A stretch of DNA of 64,000 nucleotides from a marine bacterium B5-7 (GTDB lineage Bacteria; Pseudomonadota; Gammaproteobacteria; Arenicellales; CAJQKF01), in NCBI GenBank assembly GCA_021604525.1, contig BQJD01000016.1:18604-82603 (forward strand). Reading direction: 5' to 3'. The notes under the pieces were generated by a model. The model worked only from the letters and a program-made list of their open reading frames with translations. It ran no database searches and was not told the origin of the DNA. Both the position numbers and the translations under genes were made by a program. The stretch's first letter is position 1. Each line of letters opens with the position of its first letter. This document shows positions 18,228-27,976 of the stretch, one piece after another.

Positions 18228-19157
18228 ATGCCGTTTACCCGCAGGGTAAAGTTCAACAGCGCACATGTGCTGGCCGGTTCGGTACTTGTGGGTATCCTGG
18301 TTCCGCCTCTTAGCCAGTTGTGCCGACCGTTGGTCTTTCCCAGCATTTTCTTTCTCATGCTCCTGTCATTGATGCAGATGGATCTGCCGGCGCTATGGTT
18401 GCGCTTCGGCGCGGATGCCCGTTCTCTTGCATTGATCGTTTGTTGGCAAATGGTGCTGTTGCCGGTAGCAATTATTCTCATACATCGGTTAACACCCCTC
18501 GGTGGCGAGTTTACGGAAATCGCATTCTTTACCGCCTGTGCATGCAGCATCTTCGGTTCCGCGGCGTTTGCGCGGTTGATGGGTCTTGATGACGGCATGA
18601 CGCTGAAGGCGACGCTGCTTTCAGTGCTGGTGATGCCAATTACCCTGCCGTTTCTTGCGGCGTGGGTCCGTGAGGATGGATTCGCGTTTGACTACGTGGG
18701 TTACGGTTGGCGATTGATCATCTATCTGCTGATTCCGCTGGCATTAGCCTGGTGGTACAACCGTCGGCCACGACTGCGCGAAGCAATCGGATCGCATTCA
18801 ATCATTCGTCACGGGCCGGTTATTTTCCTCTCCCTGTTCGCCATCGGGGTGATGGATGGCATAGGCGTCCTCATCCTCAATAAGCCGCTCGATATGGCAT
18901 CATTACTGGCGCTTGCCTTCGCCATTCATCTGGGCCAGTTTGTGGCCGGGTCGCTGGTGTTCGCCTGGCGCGGCAGGAATTACGCCCTGACAGTGGGACT
19001 GTTGTCCTCGTATCGCAACCTGGGTTTGCTGACTGCGGTGGCGGGTGACTTGCTGCCAGCGCAGTTTATTGTCTTCCTCGGCATCTGGCAGATACCCATG
19101 TATTGCATGCCATTGCTGCTTGGAAAGATGGGCTTTCGCAGGATGGACGAGCGATAG
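18228..19157 (+). CDS. BASS-type (bile acid:sodium symporter superfamily) membrane transporter
   Basis: 309 residues that are almost entirely hydrophobic, with about nine or ten predicted membrane helices. The late segment GLLSSYRNLGLLTAVAG matches the conserved G-x-RN-x-GLA crossover motif of the BASS/ArsB-ACR3-like fold, and FTACACSIFGSAAFARLMG fits the first broken helix. The substrate is unknown; BASS relatives carry bile acids, keto acids, pantoate or other organic anions with Na+. The gene is bracketed by inverted copies of the dispersed repeat (18081-18206 and 19184-19306) and has no obvious operon partner. Confidence 0.7.
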   Translation: MPFTRRVKFNSAHVLAGSVLVGILVPPLSQLCRPLVFPSIFFLMLLSLMQMDLPALWLRFGADARSLALIVCWQMVLLPVAIILIHRLTPLGGEFTEIAFFTACACSIFGSAAFARLMGLDDGMTLKATLLSVLVMPITLPFLAAWVREDGFAFDYVGYGWRLIIYLLIPLALAWWYNRRPRLREAIGSHSIIRHGPVIFLSLFAIGVMDGIGVLILNKPLDMASLLALAFAIHLGQFVAGSLVFAWRGRNYALTVGLLSSYRNLGLLTAVAGDLLPAQFIVFLGIWQIPMYCMPLLLGKMGFRRMDER

Positions 19158-19183
19158 CCTGACCCATCGTTTGTCGAGAACTT

Positions 19184-19306
19184 ATCTCAAGTTAAACGAA
19201 GGCTGCCAGGACAAGGCAAATGGGAGAGAAAACGTCCGGTTTACAGGTGTAAATGCGCGATTGTGCGAGCATTTAACACCGGCGGGTTGCAGCCAGTTTG
19301 AGACTG
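19184..19306 (-). repeat. Dispersed intergenic repeat, copy 2 (inverted)
   Basis: Same element in the opposite orientation. Read on the minus strand it has CTCAAACTGGCTGCAACCC at the left end, the palindrome TTTAC-N4-GTAAA (19240-19253), CGTTTTCTCTC, CATTTGCCTTGTCCTGGC and GCCTTCG, and ends CTTGAGATAAGTT. It matches copy 1 almost base for base in the right third and copy 3 through the left and centre. Confidence 0.8.
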
Positions 19307-19309
19307 ATT

Positions 19310-20302
19310 CTAGTCACGCTCGGAATCGATTGACGCCATCAGGTTGTCGGTATAACGGGTGCCAACGACGGTTGATTCATTAATCAGTTGGTCGAGTTCA
19401 TCAACCGTTTCCGCGTCCAGTTTGATATCACCGGCGCCGGCATTCTCGATCATGTATTCCATGTGCTTGGTACCCGGAATCGGTACGACATGATTTCCCT
19501 TGGCAAGTACCCATGCGAGCGCGAGCTGTGCCATGCTGCAACCGACACGTTCGGCGATCGCCTTGTAGGGTGTTAACAACTCGGTATTTTTTGCGAACAC
19601 CTCTGGTTCGAATCGTGGTCGGGCATTAGTGCAGCGGATGTCATTATCGGGCAGTTGGCTGTTATCACTCCCCTTGCCGGTGAGGAATCCGCGGGCCAGG
19701 GGCGAGAATGCGACGAAGGCGATATCGAGTTCGGTACAGGTGGCGAGTATCCGTCTCTCGGGTGTGCGCGACCATAACGAGTATTCGGATTGCACCGCCG
19801 TTATCGGATGTACTCTATGGGCACGCAACAATGTTTCGGTGGAACATTCTGATAAACCGATAGTACGAATCTTGCCGGCGGTGATGAGATCGGCCAATGC
19901 GCCAACGCTGTCCTCCACAGGCACCTTTGAATCAATCCGATGCAGGTAGTACAGATCGATGACATCGGTCTGAAGTCGCCTCAAGCTATCTTCGCAGGTT
20001 TTAACGAGAACCTCGGGTCGGCCATTGATTTCAGATTTGCCTTCAGCGTTCCGGAAGACGCCGCATTTACTGGCAAGAACATATTCGTTGCGGCGATGGG
20101 CCAGGGTGCGGCCGATCATCGATTCGCTGTGACCCATGCCATACATGGCAGCGGTATCGAACAGGGTATATCCATGGTCCAGCGCGGCATTCAGCATTCG
20201 TTCCGAGGCGTCGTCGTCGCCCTTGCCATAGCCCATGGAAACGTTCATGCAGCCGAGGCCTAAGGCGGAGACTTCAAATGGTCCGATTGATCGTGAATGC
20301 AT
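19310..20302 (-). CDS. Aldo/keto reductase
   Basis: 330-residue NADPH-dependent TIM-barrel oxidoreductase. The catalytic tetrad is complete: D49 (FDTA), Y54 (AMYG), K79 (ASKCG) and H121 (YYLHRID). The C-terminal cofactor site has VPIPGTKHMEYMIEN. It resembles the general-stress/YajO-like or AKR13-type group rather than a characterised sugar reductase, so the substrate cannot be named. It runs leftward toward repeat copy 2 and is 178 bases from the divergently placed gene fragment of the next hydrolase; it is probably a single-gene unit. Confidence 0.88.
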   Translation of the reverse strand: MHSRSIGPFEVSALGLGCMNVSMGYGKGDDDASERMLNAALDHGYTLFDTAAMYGMGHSESMIGRTLAHRRNEYVLASKCGVFRNAEGKSEINGRPEVLVKTCEDSLRRLQTDVIDLYYLHRIDSKVPVEDSVGALADLITAGKIRTIGLSECSTETLLRAHRVHPITAVQSEYSLWSRTPERRILATCTELDIAFVAFSPLARGFLTGKGSDNSQLPDNDIRCTNARPRFEPEVFAKNTELLTPYKAIAERVGCSMAQLALAWVLAKGNHVVPIPGTKHMEYMIENAGAGDIKLDAETVDELDQLINESTVVGTRYTDNLMASIDSERD

Positions 20303-20480
20303 GCTGGATACCGTTGATTGATGACTTCGATTTAAACTGATCGATAGCGATGATGTATGGATGTTGTTTACACGCCAAGGGTACCGGAAATCCGTGCGAT
20401 ATTCATACCCTTGTGTTTCACGTGTATTACCTGTGTGAAGCCCTCAGCGTGAATAAATTTTGCTTCATGGCCGTAGCTGG

Positions 20481-21356
20481 CTATGGATTGATGAACTCGA
20501 TGATGTCTTTACGTGTCGGCGCAATAAACGTCAGCGGATCGGCGATTGAAATGAGTATTCGGGAGTGACCGATGTTCGGATAAAAAATTGTCCGTGCCTC
20601 GCCACCGCGGCTGGTCATTTTATCGGCGAGTCGTTGGCTGTTACCGGGATCAACCACATGATCGGCCTTTCCTGTAATTAGCAATAGCGGAGGTTCGTCA
20701 CCATCGATATAAGTAATCGGTTGTGTCGCTTCAGGCGTATCCGCTGTTGAGAAAATATCCCTTATGGTTTCAGTATTAAATGGCAGGAAATCATAGGGTC
20801 CGGCCAGCCCGATCATGCCGGCGATTCCTTCCGGGCCGAGAAAATCCCGGTTAAGCGCCAGCATGGCCGCGATATGGGCGCCGGCGGAATGACCAATAAG
20901 GTAGATGGCATTTGGATCGCCGCCGTACTCGGCGATGTGTTGGCGTACCCATTTCACTGCTCGCGCACCGTCTTCTATAAACACCGGATAGTGTGCTTCG
21001 GGATACACGGCGTAATCCGGAATAACCGTGACAATGCCGGCGCGAGTCAGGGACTCGGCAACGAACAGGTAGTCCTGTCGTTTTCCCGACTGCCAGCTAC
21101 CGCCATAAAAGAAGATCGCAACCTTGGCGGGTTGCTGCAAGTTCCGGGAGGTTGGTTCATACACATCGAGTTTCTGCCTCGGGCCGGGTCCATAGGCGAT
21201 ATCCTGGTTTACGGTGAAATTTTGATCTGACGTGACTGAATTGATCAGTGCAAGCGGTGAGCAGCCGCCGAGCATTAACAGTGCGGCAATAAGGAAGGCC
21301 GCCGGCACAGTCAGTACGTATCGAGTAAGTGGTGATGAGGTTTTATTCATGCACAC
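20481..21356 (-). CDS. Alpha/beta hydrolase, lipoprotein esterase
   Basis: 291 residues. An N-terminal signal ends in a lipobox-like LMLGGC with the modifiable cysteine near residue 32, so the protein is probably lipid-anchored in the periplasm. The hydrolase core follows: oxyanion region IFFYGGSWQSGKR (YGGSW in place of HGGGW), nucleophile elbow GHSAGAH, and a late His in NIGHSRIL. This is the BD-FAE/carboxylesterase type that acts on small acyl esters. The substrate is unknown. The gene stands alone between the aldo/keto reductase and the fused membrane protein. Confidence 0.82.
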   Translation of the reverse strand: MCMNKTSSPLTRYVLTVPAAFLIAALLMLGGCSPLALINSVTSDQNFTVNQDIAYGPGPRQKLDVYEPTSRNLQQPAKVAIFFYGGSWQSGKRQDYLFVAESLTRAGIVTVIPDYAVYPEAHYPVFIEDGARAVKWVRQHIAEYGGDPNAIYLIGHSAGAHIAAMLALNRDFLGPEGIAGMIGLAGPYDFLPFNTETIRDIFSTADTPEATQPITYIDGDEPPLLLITGKADHVVDPGNSQRLADKMTSRGGEARTIFYPNIGHSRILISIADPLTFIAPTRKDIIEFINP

Positions 21357-21427
21357 GTGTCGTTAATCGATAGCCGTGTTGTGCCTGTTTTTTTATGATG
21401 CGGGTGGAAGAATAAAATGACGCGCAA

Positions 21428-22951
21428 CTATAGTCCAAGGTCGGACCAGAATAGTGTCGAGATAAGCCGTTCCACCGGGGCATGGTTGTCGGTTAGGAGC
21501 ACAATGTCTTCCATCGGCGTGCCGATGGACTGGACAGGCTCGGAGAAATCGTACCAGGTTCGTGGTATGCCGTTACGTGCAGTGACCTGCGGTGGAAAAG
21601 CGTCCCCGTTGGTGGCGGTAATGACGTATGTGAGTCGGCGTTGCTCGCTCGGTGGTTGTTCAAGCCACACCTGAACCGTGTTGAAGTGCTGCTGCAGGGT
21701 CCTGATCAGCCCTTTGACCAGTTTCGAATCGGGGAACACGTCAATAACATTGACAAGATACAGGCCACCCGGCTTGAGTCGGGACTTTACCAACCCGGCG
21801 AACTCGGTAGTCGTCAGATGCCAGGGTATGGCGACATCGTGAAACACATCGGTGACGATCGCATCAAAAGATGCAGGTGCGCTTCTGCCCAGTTGAACGC
21901 GGGCATCATTGTGATGGACTGTCATTGTCGATATGTCGACGTATAGCGACTTTACTGCGGCCGCTGTTACTTGTGGATCCAGTTCAGCGACTTCGATGTG
22001 GGCGTTGGGCAATCGATGAGCCAATGCCCTCGGTTGGGTATATGCGCCACCGCCCGCAAAAAATACGTCGGCAGAACTGCCCGCCGGATAACGTAATCGC
22101 AAAAGTTCATCCATGGCATGGGTGTATTCCGTGATCATGAACTCCGGATCGTCACGATGGTTGATGCTGTGAACCATGTGATCCAGCACCATGGACCGTG
22201 CCACGCCGTAAGGCGATGGCTCATCAACCACGCGAATACAATAATAAAGACTCTCGCTATCGCAAGGGTTACGCAGGCCATTACCGCCGAACAGAACGCC
22301 GAGTGATGCCGCTACTGCGGCCACGGCCAGCACGGCGCTCTTCGGTCGCTTCAATAAAAATACCAGTCCCATAATTGCCAACACAATGCCGGTTGCGACA
22401 ATGATGGATCGCGTGCCGAACCACGGCACCAATATGAATCCGGCTGCGAAAGTTCCACAGATGCTGCCGAGCGCAGCCAGCGCGTGCAATGTCCCGACCA
22501 CATGCCCGGTTCGGGAACTGATGGTCAAGGCGAGTGTCGTCAATAATGGTGTAATGATGCCGAGTACCAGCGCGGGCAGGAAAAACAAAGCCAGGACGAA
22601 TAGCAGGCTTGCCTGAAGCAGGCTGACAGGCTGTGCCTGGATACCATCGGCGATCAACACCAGCAATTGGGGAATCATCAGGGTCACGATGCCGCTGGCA
22701 ACCAATGTCCAGCCAGCCGTCAGACGACCCGCGCCGCGATCGGCAACAACACCGCCGAGCCAATTACCCAACGACAGTCCGGCGAGGATGACACCGATGA
22801 TCGCTGTCCATGTGTACAACGATACGCCGACGTAGGGCGCCAGCAGGCGGCTGGCGACAATCTCGAGAATCAGCAGGCAGGCGGAGCTTATGAAGATAAC
22901 CAGCCCATAGCTGATCAAAGTGGTTGTTGCGCGATGTGTTGGAGTAACCAC
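21428..22951 (-). CDS. Fused MFS-like membrane / spermidine-synthase-like protein
   Basis: 507 residues with a GTG start. Residues 1-215 hold about seven membrane helices that begin ACLLILEIVASRLLAPYVG, as in MFS-fused spermidine synthases. Residues about 240-480 form a class I methyltransferase-like fold: the GGGAYTQPRALAHRLP glycine loop, AELDPQV acidic strand end, HHNDARV and TDVFHD match the SpeE core. In true spermidine synthase the GGG-D-G and DSSDP positions bind decarboxylated SAM and the amine; here DVFHD replaces DSSDP, so aminopropyltransferase activity is doubtful. Nothing next to it supports a polyamine role apart from the nspC remnant 6 kb away. Confidence 0.82.
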   Translation of the reverse strand: MVTPTHRATTTLISYGLVIFISSACLLILEIVASRLLAPYVGVSLYTWTAIIGVILAGLSLGNWLGGVVADRGAGRLTAGWTLVASGIVTLMIPQLLVLIADGIQAQPVSLLQASLLFVLALFFLPALVLGIITPLLTTLALTISSRTGHVVGTLHALAALGSICGTFAAGFILVPWFGTRSIIVATGIVLAIMGLVFLLKRPKSAVLAVAAVAASLGVLFGGNGLRNPCDSESLYYCIRVVDEPSPYGVARSMVLDHMVHSINHRDDPEFMITEYTHAMDELLRLRYPAGSSADVFFAGGGAYTQPRALAHRLPNAHIEVAELDPQVTAAAVKSLYVDISTMTVHHNDARVQLGRSAPASFDAIVTDVFHDVAIPWHLTTTEFAGLVKSRLKPGGLYLVNVIDVFPDSKLVKGLIRTLQQHFNTVQVWLEQPPSEQRRLTYVITATNGDAFPPQVTARNGIPRTWYDFSEPVQSIGTPMEDIVLLTDNHAPVERLISTLFWSDLGL

Positions 22952-23068
22952 GAAATCAATCAGACCATGCGCCTTGAACAGTGACCATGCTCATTATGGG
23001 TAAGTTTCATGCCCGCTGAACCGGCGGTATCAGCGAGCGCGAACTTGAATGGGAAAGTATTGAACCGG

Positions 23069-24160
23069 CTACTTTGGCAATTCCCCTTGTACACCTTCAA
23101 CATACCAGTTCATGCCGAGTAATTCTTCGTCACTCAATGTGGTTCCTTCGGGTACCACCGTCTCGCCTGCCTGATTGACAATCGGTCCCTGGAATGGATG
23201 CAGTTCGCCGGTGCTGATGGCTTTGGCGACGGCATCGGCATCGGCGCGAACATCATCGGGCACCGCATCGCCATAGGGCGCAATCTCCACCATCCCCGAA
23301 GCAATGCCGCCCCATGTGTCAGTGGATTTCCAGGTGCCGTCCATGACAGCACGAGTGCGATCCCTATAGTAGGAATCCCAGTTATCCACGATGGCGGTAA
23401 GTTGTGCCTTGGGTGCGAACGCGCTCATGTCGGAGGCCTGTCCAAAGCCGTGAACACCACGCTGCTCGGCGACCTGCAATGGTGCCGGCGAGTCGGTGTG
23501 CTGGGCAATAATATCGGCACCCTGATCGATCAATGCCTTGGCGGCATCACCCTCGGTGCCGGGATCGTACCAACTGTTAACCCAGACTACTTTGACTACG
23601 GCATTCGGATTGACCTTGCGCATGGCGATGGTAAACGCATTGATGCCACGCACGACCTCGGGAATCGGAAAAGATCCCACGTAACCGACTATGCCGGTTT
23701 TTGTAAGGTGGCCGGCAATGTTTCCGATTACTGCACGGCCTTCATAAAAACGTGCTGCATAGGTGCTCAGATTATCGGCCCGCTTGTAGCCGGTGGCATG
23801 TTCGAATTTAACCTTGGGGAATTGTTTGGCTACTTTGGCAGTCGCATTCATGAAGCCGAACGATGTCGTAAAAACAAGATCGTGACCGCTTGAAGCAAGC
23901 TTGCGAATCACCCGTTCGGCATCGGCGCCTTCGTTGACACTTTCCACATAGGTTGTTTTGACCTTATCGCCAAACTCGGCTTCCACTGCTTTGCGGCCGG
24001 CATCGTGACGAAAGGTCCAGCCGTGATCGCCGACCGGGCCGACATATACAAAACCGACTTTGGTGACTTCGTCGGCATGACTCATGCCGACACCGATAAA
24101 GCTCATCAAGCAGGCCGCGACGGTGCCGCACAAGGCTTTCAATAAAGTCCGATTACCCAT
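23069..24160 (-). CDS. BMP-family ABC transporter substrate-binding protein
   Basis: Periplasmic binding protein of the basic membrane protein (PnrA/Med) family, 363 residues, with a Sec signal peptide (about 1-29, ending SHADEV). Core blocks are VGFVYVGPVGDHGWTF at the N terminus, FTTSFGFM, EHATGY, GIVGYVGSFPIPEV and VNSWYDPGTEGDAAKALIDQGADI. Relatives bind purine or other nucleosides. It is the last of four same-strand genes with ATPase and two permeases, which together make a complete importer. The 91-base gap before it may hold an extra start site. Confidence 0.92.
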   Translation of the reverse strand: MGNRTLLKALCGTVAACLMSFIGVGMSHADEVTKVGFVYVGPVGDHGWTFRHDAGRKAVEAEFGDKVKTTYVESVNEGADAERVIRKLASSGHDLVFTTSFGFMNATAKVAKQFPKVKFEHATGYKRADNLSTYAARFYEGRAVIGNIAGHLTKTGIVGYVGSFPIPEVVRGINAFTIAMRKVNPNAVVKVVWVNSWYDPGTEGDAAKALIDQGADIIAQHTDSPAPLQVAEQRGVHGFGQASDMSAFAPKAQLTAIVDNWDSYYRDRTRAVMDGTWKSTDTWGGIASGMVEIAPYGDAVPDDVRADADAVAKAISTGELHPFQGPIVNQAGETVVPEGTTLSDEELLGMNWYVEGVQGELPK

Positions 24161-24251
24161 GGGTTAGCTCCTCAATATGATTTAAAAGTCCGACGCATTT
24201 TAAGAGGCACGCGACGAGTGCCGCGCGGTTCGATAAGGCTGCAAGAGTGTA

Positions 24252-25178
24252 TCACGCACTCGGATGAAATGGCTTGCCGATACAGGCCGGGGCATTCTGG
24301 CGAATACGCGACTCGTCACGTGAAATCACCACCAGCACCACGATCGTTGCGAGGTAGGGCAGCATGGTCATGAACTGCGATGGGACCGCGATGCCGAACG
24401 CCTGGGCGTATAACTGCAAGATGGTGATGCCTCCAAACAGGTAGGCGCCGAACATCACCCGCCACGGCCGCCAGGTGGCGAATACTACCAGCGCCAACGC
24501 AATCCAGCCGCGCCCGGCGCTCATGTTTTCCACCCACATGGTTGAATACGATAGCGACAGGTAGGCGCCGGCGAGTCCCGACATTGCGCCGCCAAACAGG
24601 GTCGCCATATAACGAATGGCAATCACCGGATAACCAATGGCATGCGCCGCATCGTGAGAATCGCCCACCGCGCGCAGGATCAGACCGGCGCGGGTACGAT
24701 ACAGAAACCAGGCCACCGCCGCCGGCAGCACGAACGACAGATACACCAGCGCGTCGTGATGAAACAGCAATGGACCAAGTACGGGTAAGTCCGACACGAT
24801 CGGTAGCTGCAGTTTGGGTAGCCCGGCGTAAGCGATCCCCACCATGTCCTGGCCGAGCAAGGCAGACAGGCCGATGCCGAACAGGGTCAGAGCGAGTCCA
24901 GTGGCTACCTGGCTGGCCTGTAAGCCGAGTACCAGGAAGGCGAAGATCAATGCCGTCAACATGCCCGCAGCCATCGCTGCAAGGCAACCCAGGATAGCGC
25001 TGTCGGTGACCACCACGGCGGCAAAACCGGTTACCGCGCCGGTCAGCATCATGCCTTCCACACCGAGATTCAATACGCCGGATTTCTCGGTGACCAACTC
25101 GCCCATGGCGGCGAACACCAGCGGTGTGGCTGCTGTGATGATGGTTAATAAGGTCGGCAGGTAAAGATCGAAGTTCAC
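24252..25178 (-). CDS. Nucleoside-type ABC transporter permease (second permease)
   Basis: 308 residues with about eight membrane helices, of the branched-chain-amino-acid/ribose permease superfamily. LTEKSGVLNLGVEGMML-type sequence (here TEKSGVLNLGVEGMM) near residue 30 is diagnostic of the YufQ/NupC-like partner, and ENMSAGRGWIALALVVFATW is the EAA-like loop. It pairs with the preceding permease, whose stop it overlaps by 4 bases (24252-25178 against 25175-26263). The adjoining BMP binding protein points to nucleosides. Confidence 0.92.
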   Translation of the reverse strand: MNFDLYLPTLLTIITAATPLVFAAMGELVTEKSGVLNLGVEGMMLTGAVTGFAAVVVTDSAILGCLAAMAAGMLTALIFAFLVLGLQASQVATGLALTLFGIGLSALLGQDMVGIAYAGLPKLQLPIVSDLPVLGPLLFHHDALVYLSFVLPAAVAWFLYRTRAGLILRAVGDSHDAAHAIGYPVIAIRYMATLFGGAMSGLAGAYLSLSYSTMWVENMSAGRGWIALALVVFATWRPWRVMFGAYLFGGITILQLYAQAFGIAVPSQFMTMLPYLATIVVLVVISRDESRIRQNAPACIGKPFHPSA

Positions 25179-26263
25179 GCCGTATTTCCTGCATCAATCT
25201 TACTGACTATCGGGCCGATGCGTATGCGATAGCGGATCAGCACATCGCAGGCCAGCAGCATGAATAACAGCAGGCCCTGAAATACGCCGGTCACTGCGAG
25301 CGGCAGGTTCAGGCTGATCTGGGCATTCTCGCCACCAAGATAAGACAGCGCCATCAACAGGCTCGCCAGCAACACGCCCACAGGATGCAGCCGGCCGACG
25401 AATGCCACGATGATGGCAGTAAAACCATAACCCGGTGATATGGATGGCAGCAGTTGGCCGATGGGACCGGACACCTCGATAACACCGGCCAGGCCTGCAG
25501 CGGCGCCAGCGAACAGGAGGGTCATCCAGATCAGTTTCTTGTGACTGAAGCCGGCATAGGCGCCGGCGCGCGGTGCACGGCCGATAACCTGTATCTGGAA
25601 ACCAATCAGCGTGCGGGAGATGACAAACCATGCAGCGACGACAACGAATAGCGCCAGGGCAAAGCCGATATGCAGGCGCGAATCGGGGAAGATAATCGGC
25701 AGGCTGGCGGCGTCATGGAACATCCGTGATTCGGGAAAGTTGAAACCATCGGGATCACGCCATGGACCGTGCACCAGGTAACTCAATAGCAGGGTCGCAA
25801 CGTAGGTAAGCATCAGGCTTACGAGAATCTCGCTTGTATTAAAGCGGGTGCGAAGGAATGCCGGAATGGCCGCCCAGAGCATTCCGCCGAGCATGGCCGC
25901 CAACAGCATAGCCGGCAACACCCACTTCGAATCGACGTCATATAGCAGCAGCCCCACCCCGCCGCCGAATATTGCCCCCAGGGTGAGTTGGCCCTCAGCG
26001 CCGATGTTCCAGACATTGGCACGAAAGCCGATGGCAAGGGCAACACCAATGAGAATAAGTGGTGTTGCCTTGACGCCGAGTTCGGTCAGACCGTATAGCG
26101 AAGATAACGGTTCAATGAAAAAAGCATATAAAGCGTCACCGGCTGGTACACCCATGATCTCGAACAGGACAACACCGGCCACCAGGGTCAAACCGAGCGC
26201 GAACACCGGCGACAGGTAAATCATGGCTCTTGATGGCTCAGCCCGAGCTTCAAGCCTCAGCAC
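25175..26263 (-). CDS. Nucleoside-type ABC transporter permease (first permease)
   Basis: 362 residues with about ten membrane helices. The motifs GFRANVWNIGAEGQLTLGA and SPGYGFTAIIVAFVGRLHPVG are typical of the YufP-type permease that partners a double-ABC ATPase and a BMP-type binding protein. It overlaps the ATPase gene by 14 bases and the second permease by 4, so the four genes are one operon. Confidence 0.92.
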   Translation of the reverse strand: MLRLEARAEPSRAMIYLSPVFALGLTLVAGVVLFEIMGVPAGDALYAFFIEPLSSLYGLTELGVKATPLILIGVALAIGFRANVWNIGAEGQLTLGAIFGGGVGLLLYDVDSKWVLPAMLLAAMLGGMLWAAIPAFLRTRFNTSEILVSLMLTYVATLLLSYLVHGPWRDPDGFNFPESRMFHDAASLPIIFPDSRLHIGFALALFVVVAAWFVISRTLIGFQIQVIGRAPRAGAYAGFSHKKLIWMTLLFAGAAAGLAGVIEVSGPIGQLLPSISPGYGFTAIIVAFVGRLHPVGVLLASLLMALSYLGGENAQISLNLPLAVTGVFQGLLLFMLLACDVLIRYRIRIGPIVSKIDAGNTA

Positions 26264-27797
26264 GATCCATCTCCATGTCTGCCCCTGCCATCAGCAGGCC
26301 GATCTGTTCGACGCTGGTTGTTGCAACAGGCAACACGTCGGATAGCCTGCCTGCACAAATTGCTGCGATGCGGTTGCAGATCAGCATCAATTCATCAAGA
26401 TCCTGGGAGATGACCAGCACTGCGGCACCGGCTTCGGCCATTTCGACCAACGCCTGCTGAATGGCTGTGGCTGCTCCGGCATCGACGCCCCAGGTCGGCT
26501 GGCAGACCACCAGCACGCCATGACGTTGACAGATCTCGCGGCCGACAATAAATTTCTGCAAATTGCCACCTGACAGACTGGATGCCGTCGATTGGTGTCC
26601 ACCAGCCTTGACCCGGAATTGATCGATCACGCGGTTGCTGAACGCATTGCGCAGACGGCGACGAATCAAACCATAGCGAGTCAAACCCATACGATGGTGC
26701 GCAGTCAGATAGGCATTTTCGGCAAGACTCAGGTCGGCTATTGCGCCATGCCCAAAACGCTCCTCGGGTATGCTGCCGAGCCCCAGTTCACGCCGAAACT
26801 CAGGCCCTCGATGACCGCAGGCAACCTGATCGATAACGATGGTATCGGCTTGTTGGCAACGGCGTTCACCCGCCAGGGCATTGGTCAATTCAATCTGACC
26901 ATTGCCGGCCACGCCGGCGATGCCGAGAATCTCGCCACGACCCACCGTGAAACTGATGTTCTTGAGATCGACGCCGAATTCATCCAGCGCACGCAGCGAC
27001 AGATCGTTCACCACCAGTCGCGGCGGGCTGTCAGATTGGGTAAGCGGCGGTCGCGAGGGCAGTTCAAGCTCCTCACCCATCATTATCGCTGCCAGCGATC
27101 GGGCGGTATGCGTGGTTGGATCCGTATCGGCAACCACCCGGCCGTTACGCAGAATGGTTGCCTGATGACACAACGTGCGAATCTCATCCAGCTTGTGGCT
27201 GATATAAAGAATCGACATCCCCTGGGCCGCCAGTCGTCGCAATGTGGCAAAGAGCTGTTCGATCTCCTGAGGTGTCAATACCGAAGTCGGCTCATCCATG
27301 ATGAGTAACTTTGGTTGTTGCAACAGGCAGCGAATGATCTCGATTCGCTGGCGCTCGCCGACCGACAGTGAATGCACATGGCGATCCGGATCGAGTAATA
27401 AACCATAGCTTGTGGATACCTCGCGAATACGCGCCTTCAAGGATTCCATGTTGCCAGGCGAATCCATGCCAAGGGCGATATTCTCAACCACTGTCAGGGA
27501 TTCAAACAGCGAGAAGTGCTGAAACACCATGGCGATACCCAGGCGACGCGCGGTCGACGGACTATCGATGGTCACAGGCTCGCCGCACCAGCGAATGTTG
27601 CCGCTATCCGCCCTGAGGATGCCGTAGATGATCTTCACCAGGGTGCTTTTGCCAGCGCCGTTTTCACCTAGCAACGCATGGATTTCGCCGCGACTGATGG
27701 CAAAGTCAACGTGATCGTTGGCAAGGCAGCCGGGATACGATTTGGTGATGGCGCCAAGCGCGAGCAGCGGTGTTTTGGCATCGGGTTGTTTGATCAC
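26250..27797 (-). CDS. Nucleoside-type ABC transporter ATP-binding protein (two ABC domains)
   Basis: 515-residue tandem ABC ATPase. Domain 1 has Walker A GENGAGKST (about 45-53), signature LSVGERQR and Walker B LLIMDEPTS. Domain 2 has the degenerate GVAGNGQIEL instead of Walker A, signature LSGGNLQK and a late FCQP-like CQPTWGVD block. This is the normal pattern for sugar and nucleoside importers of this class. It is the first gene of the four-gene operon and starts near 27797, 180 bases from the convergent end of the BCCT gene upstream. Confidence 0.94.
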   Translation of the reverse strand: MIKQPDAKTPLLALGAITKSYPGCLANDHVDFAISRGEIHALLGENGAGKSTLVKIIYGILRADSGNIRWCGEPVTIDSPSTARRLGIAMVFQHFSLFESLTVVENIALGMDSPGNMESLKARIREVSTSYGLLLDPDRHVHSLSVGERQRIEIIRCLLQQPKLLIMDEPTSVLTPQEIEQLFATLRRLAAQGMSILYISHKLDEIRTLCHQATILRNGRVVADTDPTTHTARSLAAIMMGEELELPSRPPLTQSDSPPRLVVNDLSLRALDEFGVDLKNISFTVGRGEILGIAGVAGNGQIELTNALAGERRCQQADTIVIDQVACGHRGPEFRRELGLGSIPEERFGHGAIADLSLAENAYLTAHHRMGLTRYGLIRRRLRNAFSNRVIDQFRVKAGGHQSTASSLSGGNLQKFIVGREICQRHGVLVVCQPTWGVDAGAATAIQQALVEMAEAGAAVLVISQDLDELMLICNRIAAICAGRLSDVLPVATTSVEQIGLLMAGADMEMDRAEA

Positions 27798-27917
27798 GCT
27801 GCTCCGTATGTGTTGGCAGGGTCCATTCGGACTATCCGGCTAGTACAGGTTTGGTTTGTATGCTGTAAAAGGTGGGGAGATTATGCCATGACCAGACGGT
27901 CTGGCTTACCATATGAG

Positions 27918-27943
27918 TGTGGGGCGGATTTCTCCGCCCCACA
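27918..27943. terminator. Strong hairpin downstream of the BCCT gene
   Basis: TGTGGGGCGGA-TTTC-TCCGCCCCACA is a perfect 11-bp stem with a four-base loop, 34 bases past the BCCT stop and upstream of the ATPase gene. Neither strand has a T run after it, so it may slow or end transcription of the BCCT operon, or protect its 3' end, rather than act as a textbook terminator. Confidence 0.55.
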
Positions 27944-27976
27944 ATGTGAAGTTACAAGATATCAGGGAACGCGACG

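Noticed and set aside
19605..19614. GGTTCGAATC, the T-loop sequence of tRNA genes
   Set aside because: It is inside the aldo/keto reductase gene and no acceptor stem, anticodon arm or D arm can be folded around it.
24316..25197. 293-codon Arg/Gly-rich open frame overlapping the second permease
   Set aside because: Composition (very Arg-, His- and Gly-rich) is typical of an out-of-frame reading of a G+C-rich membrane gene; the other frame is clearly an ABC permease.
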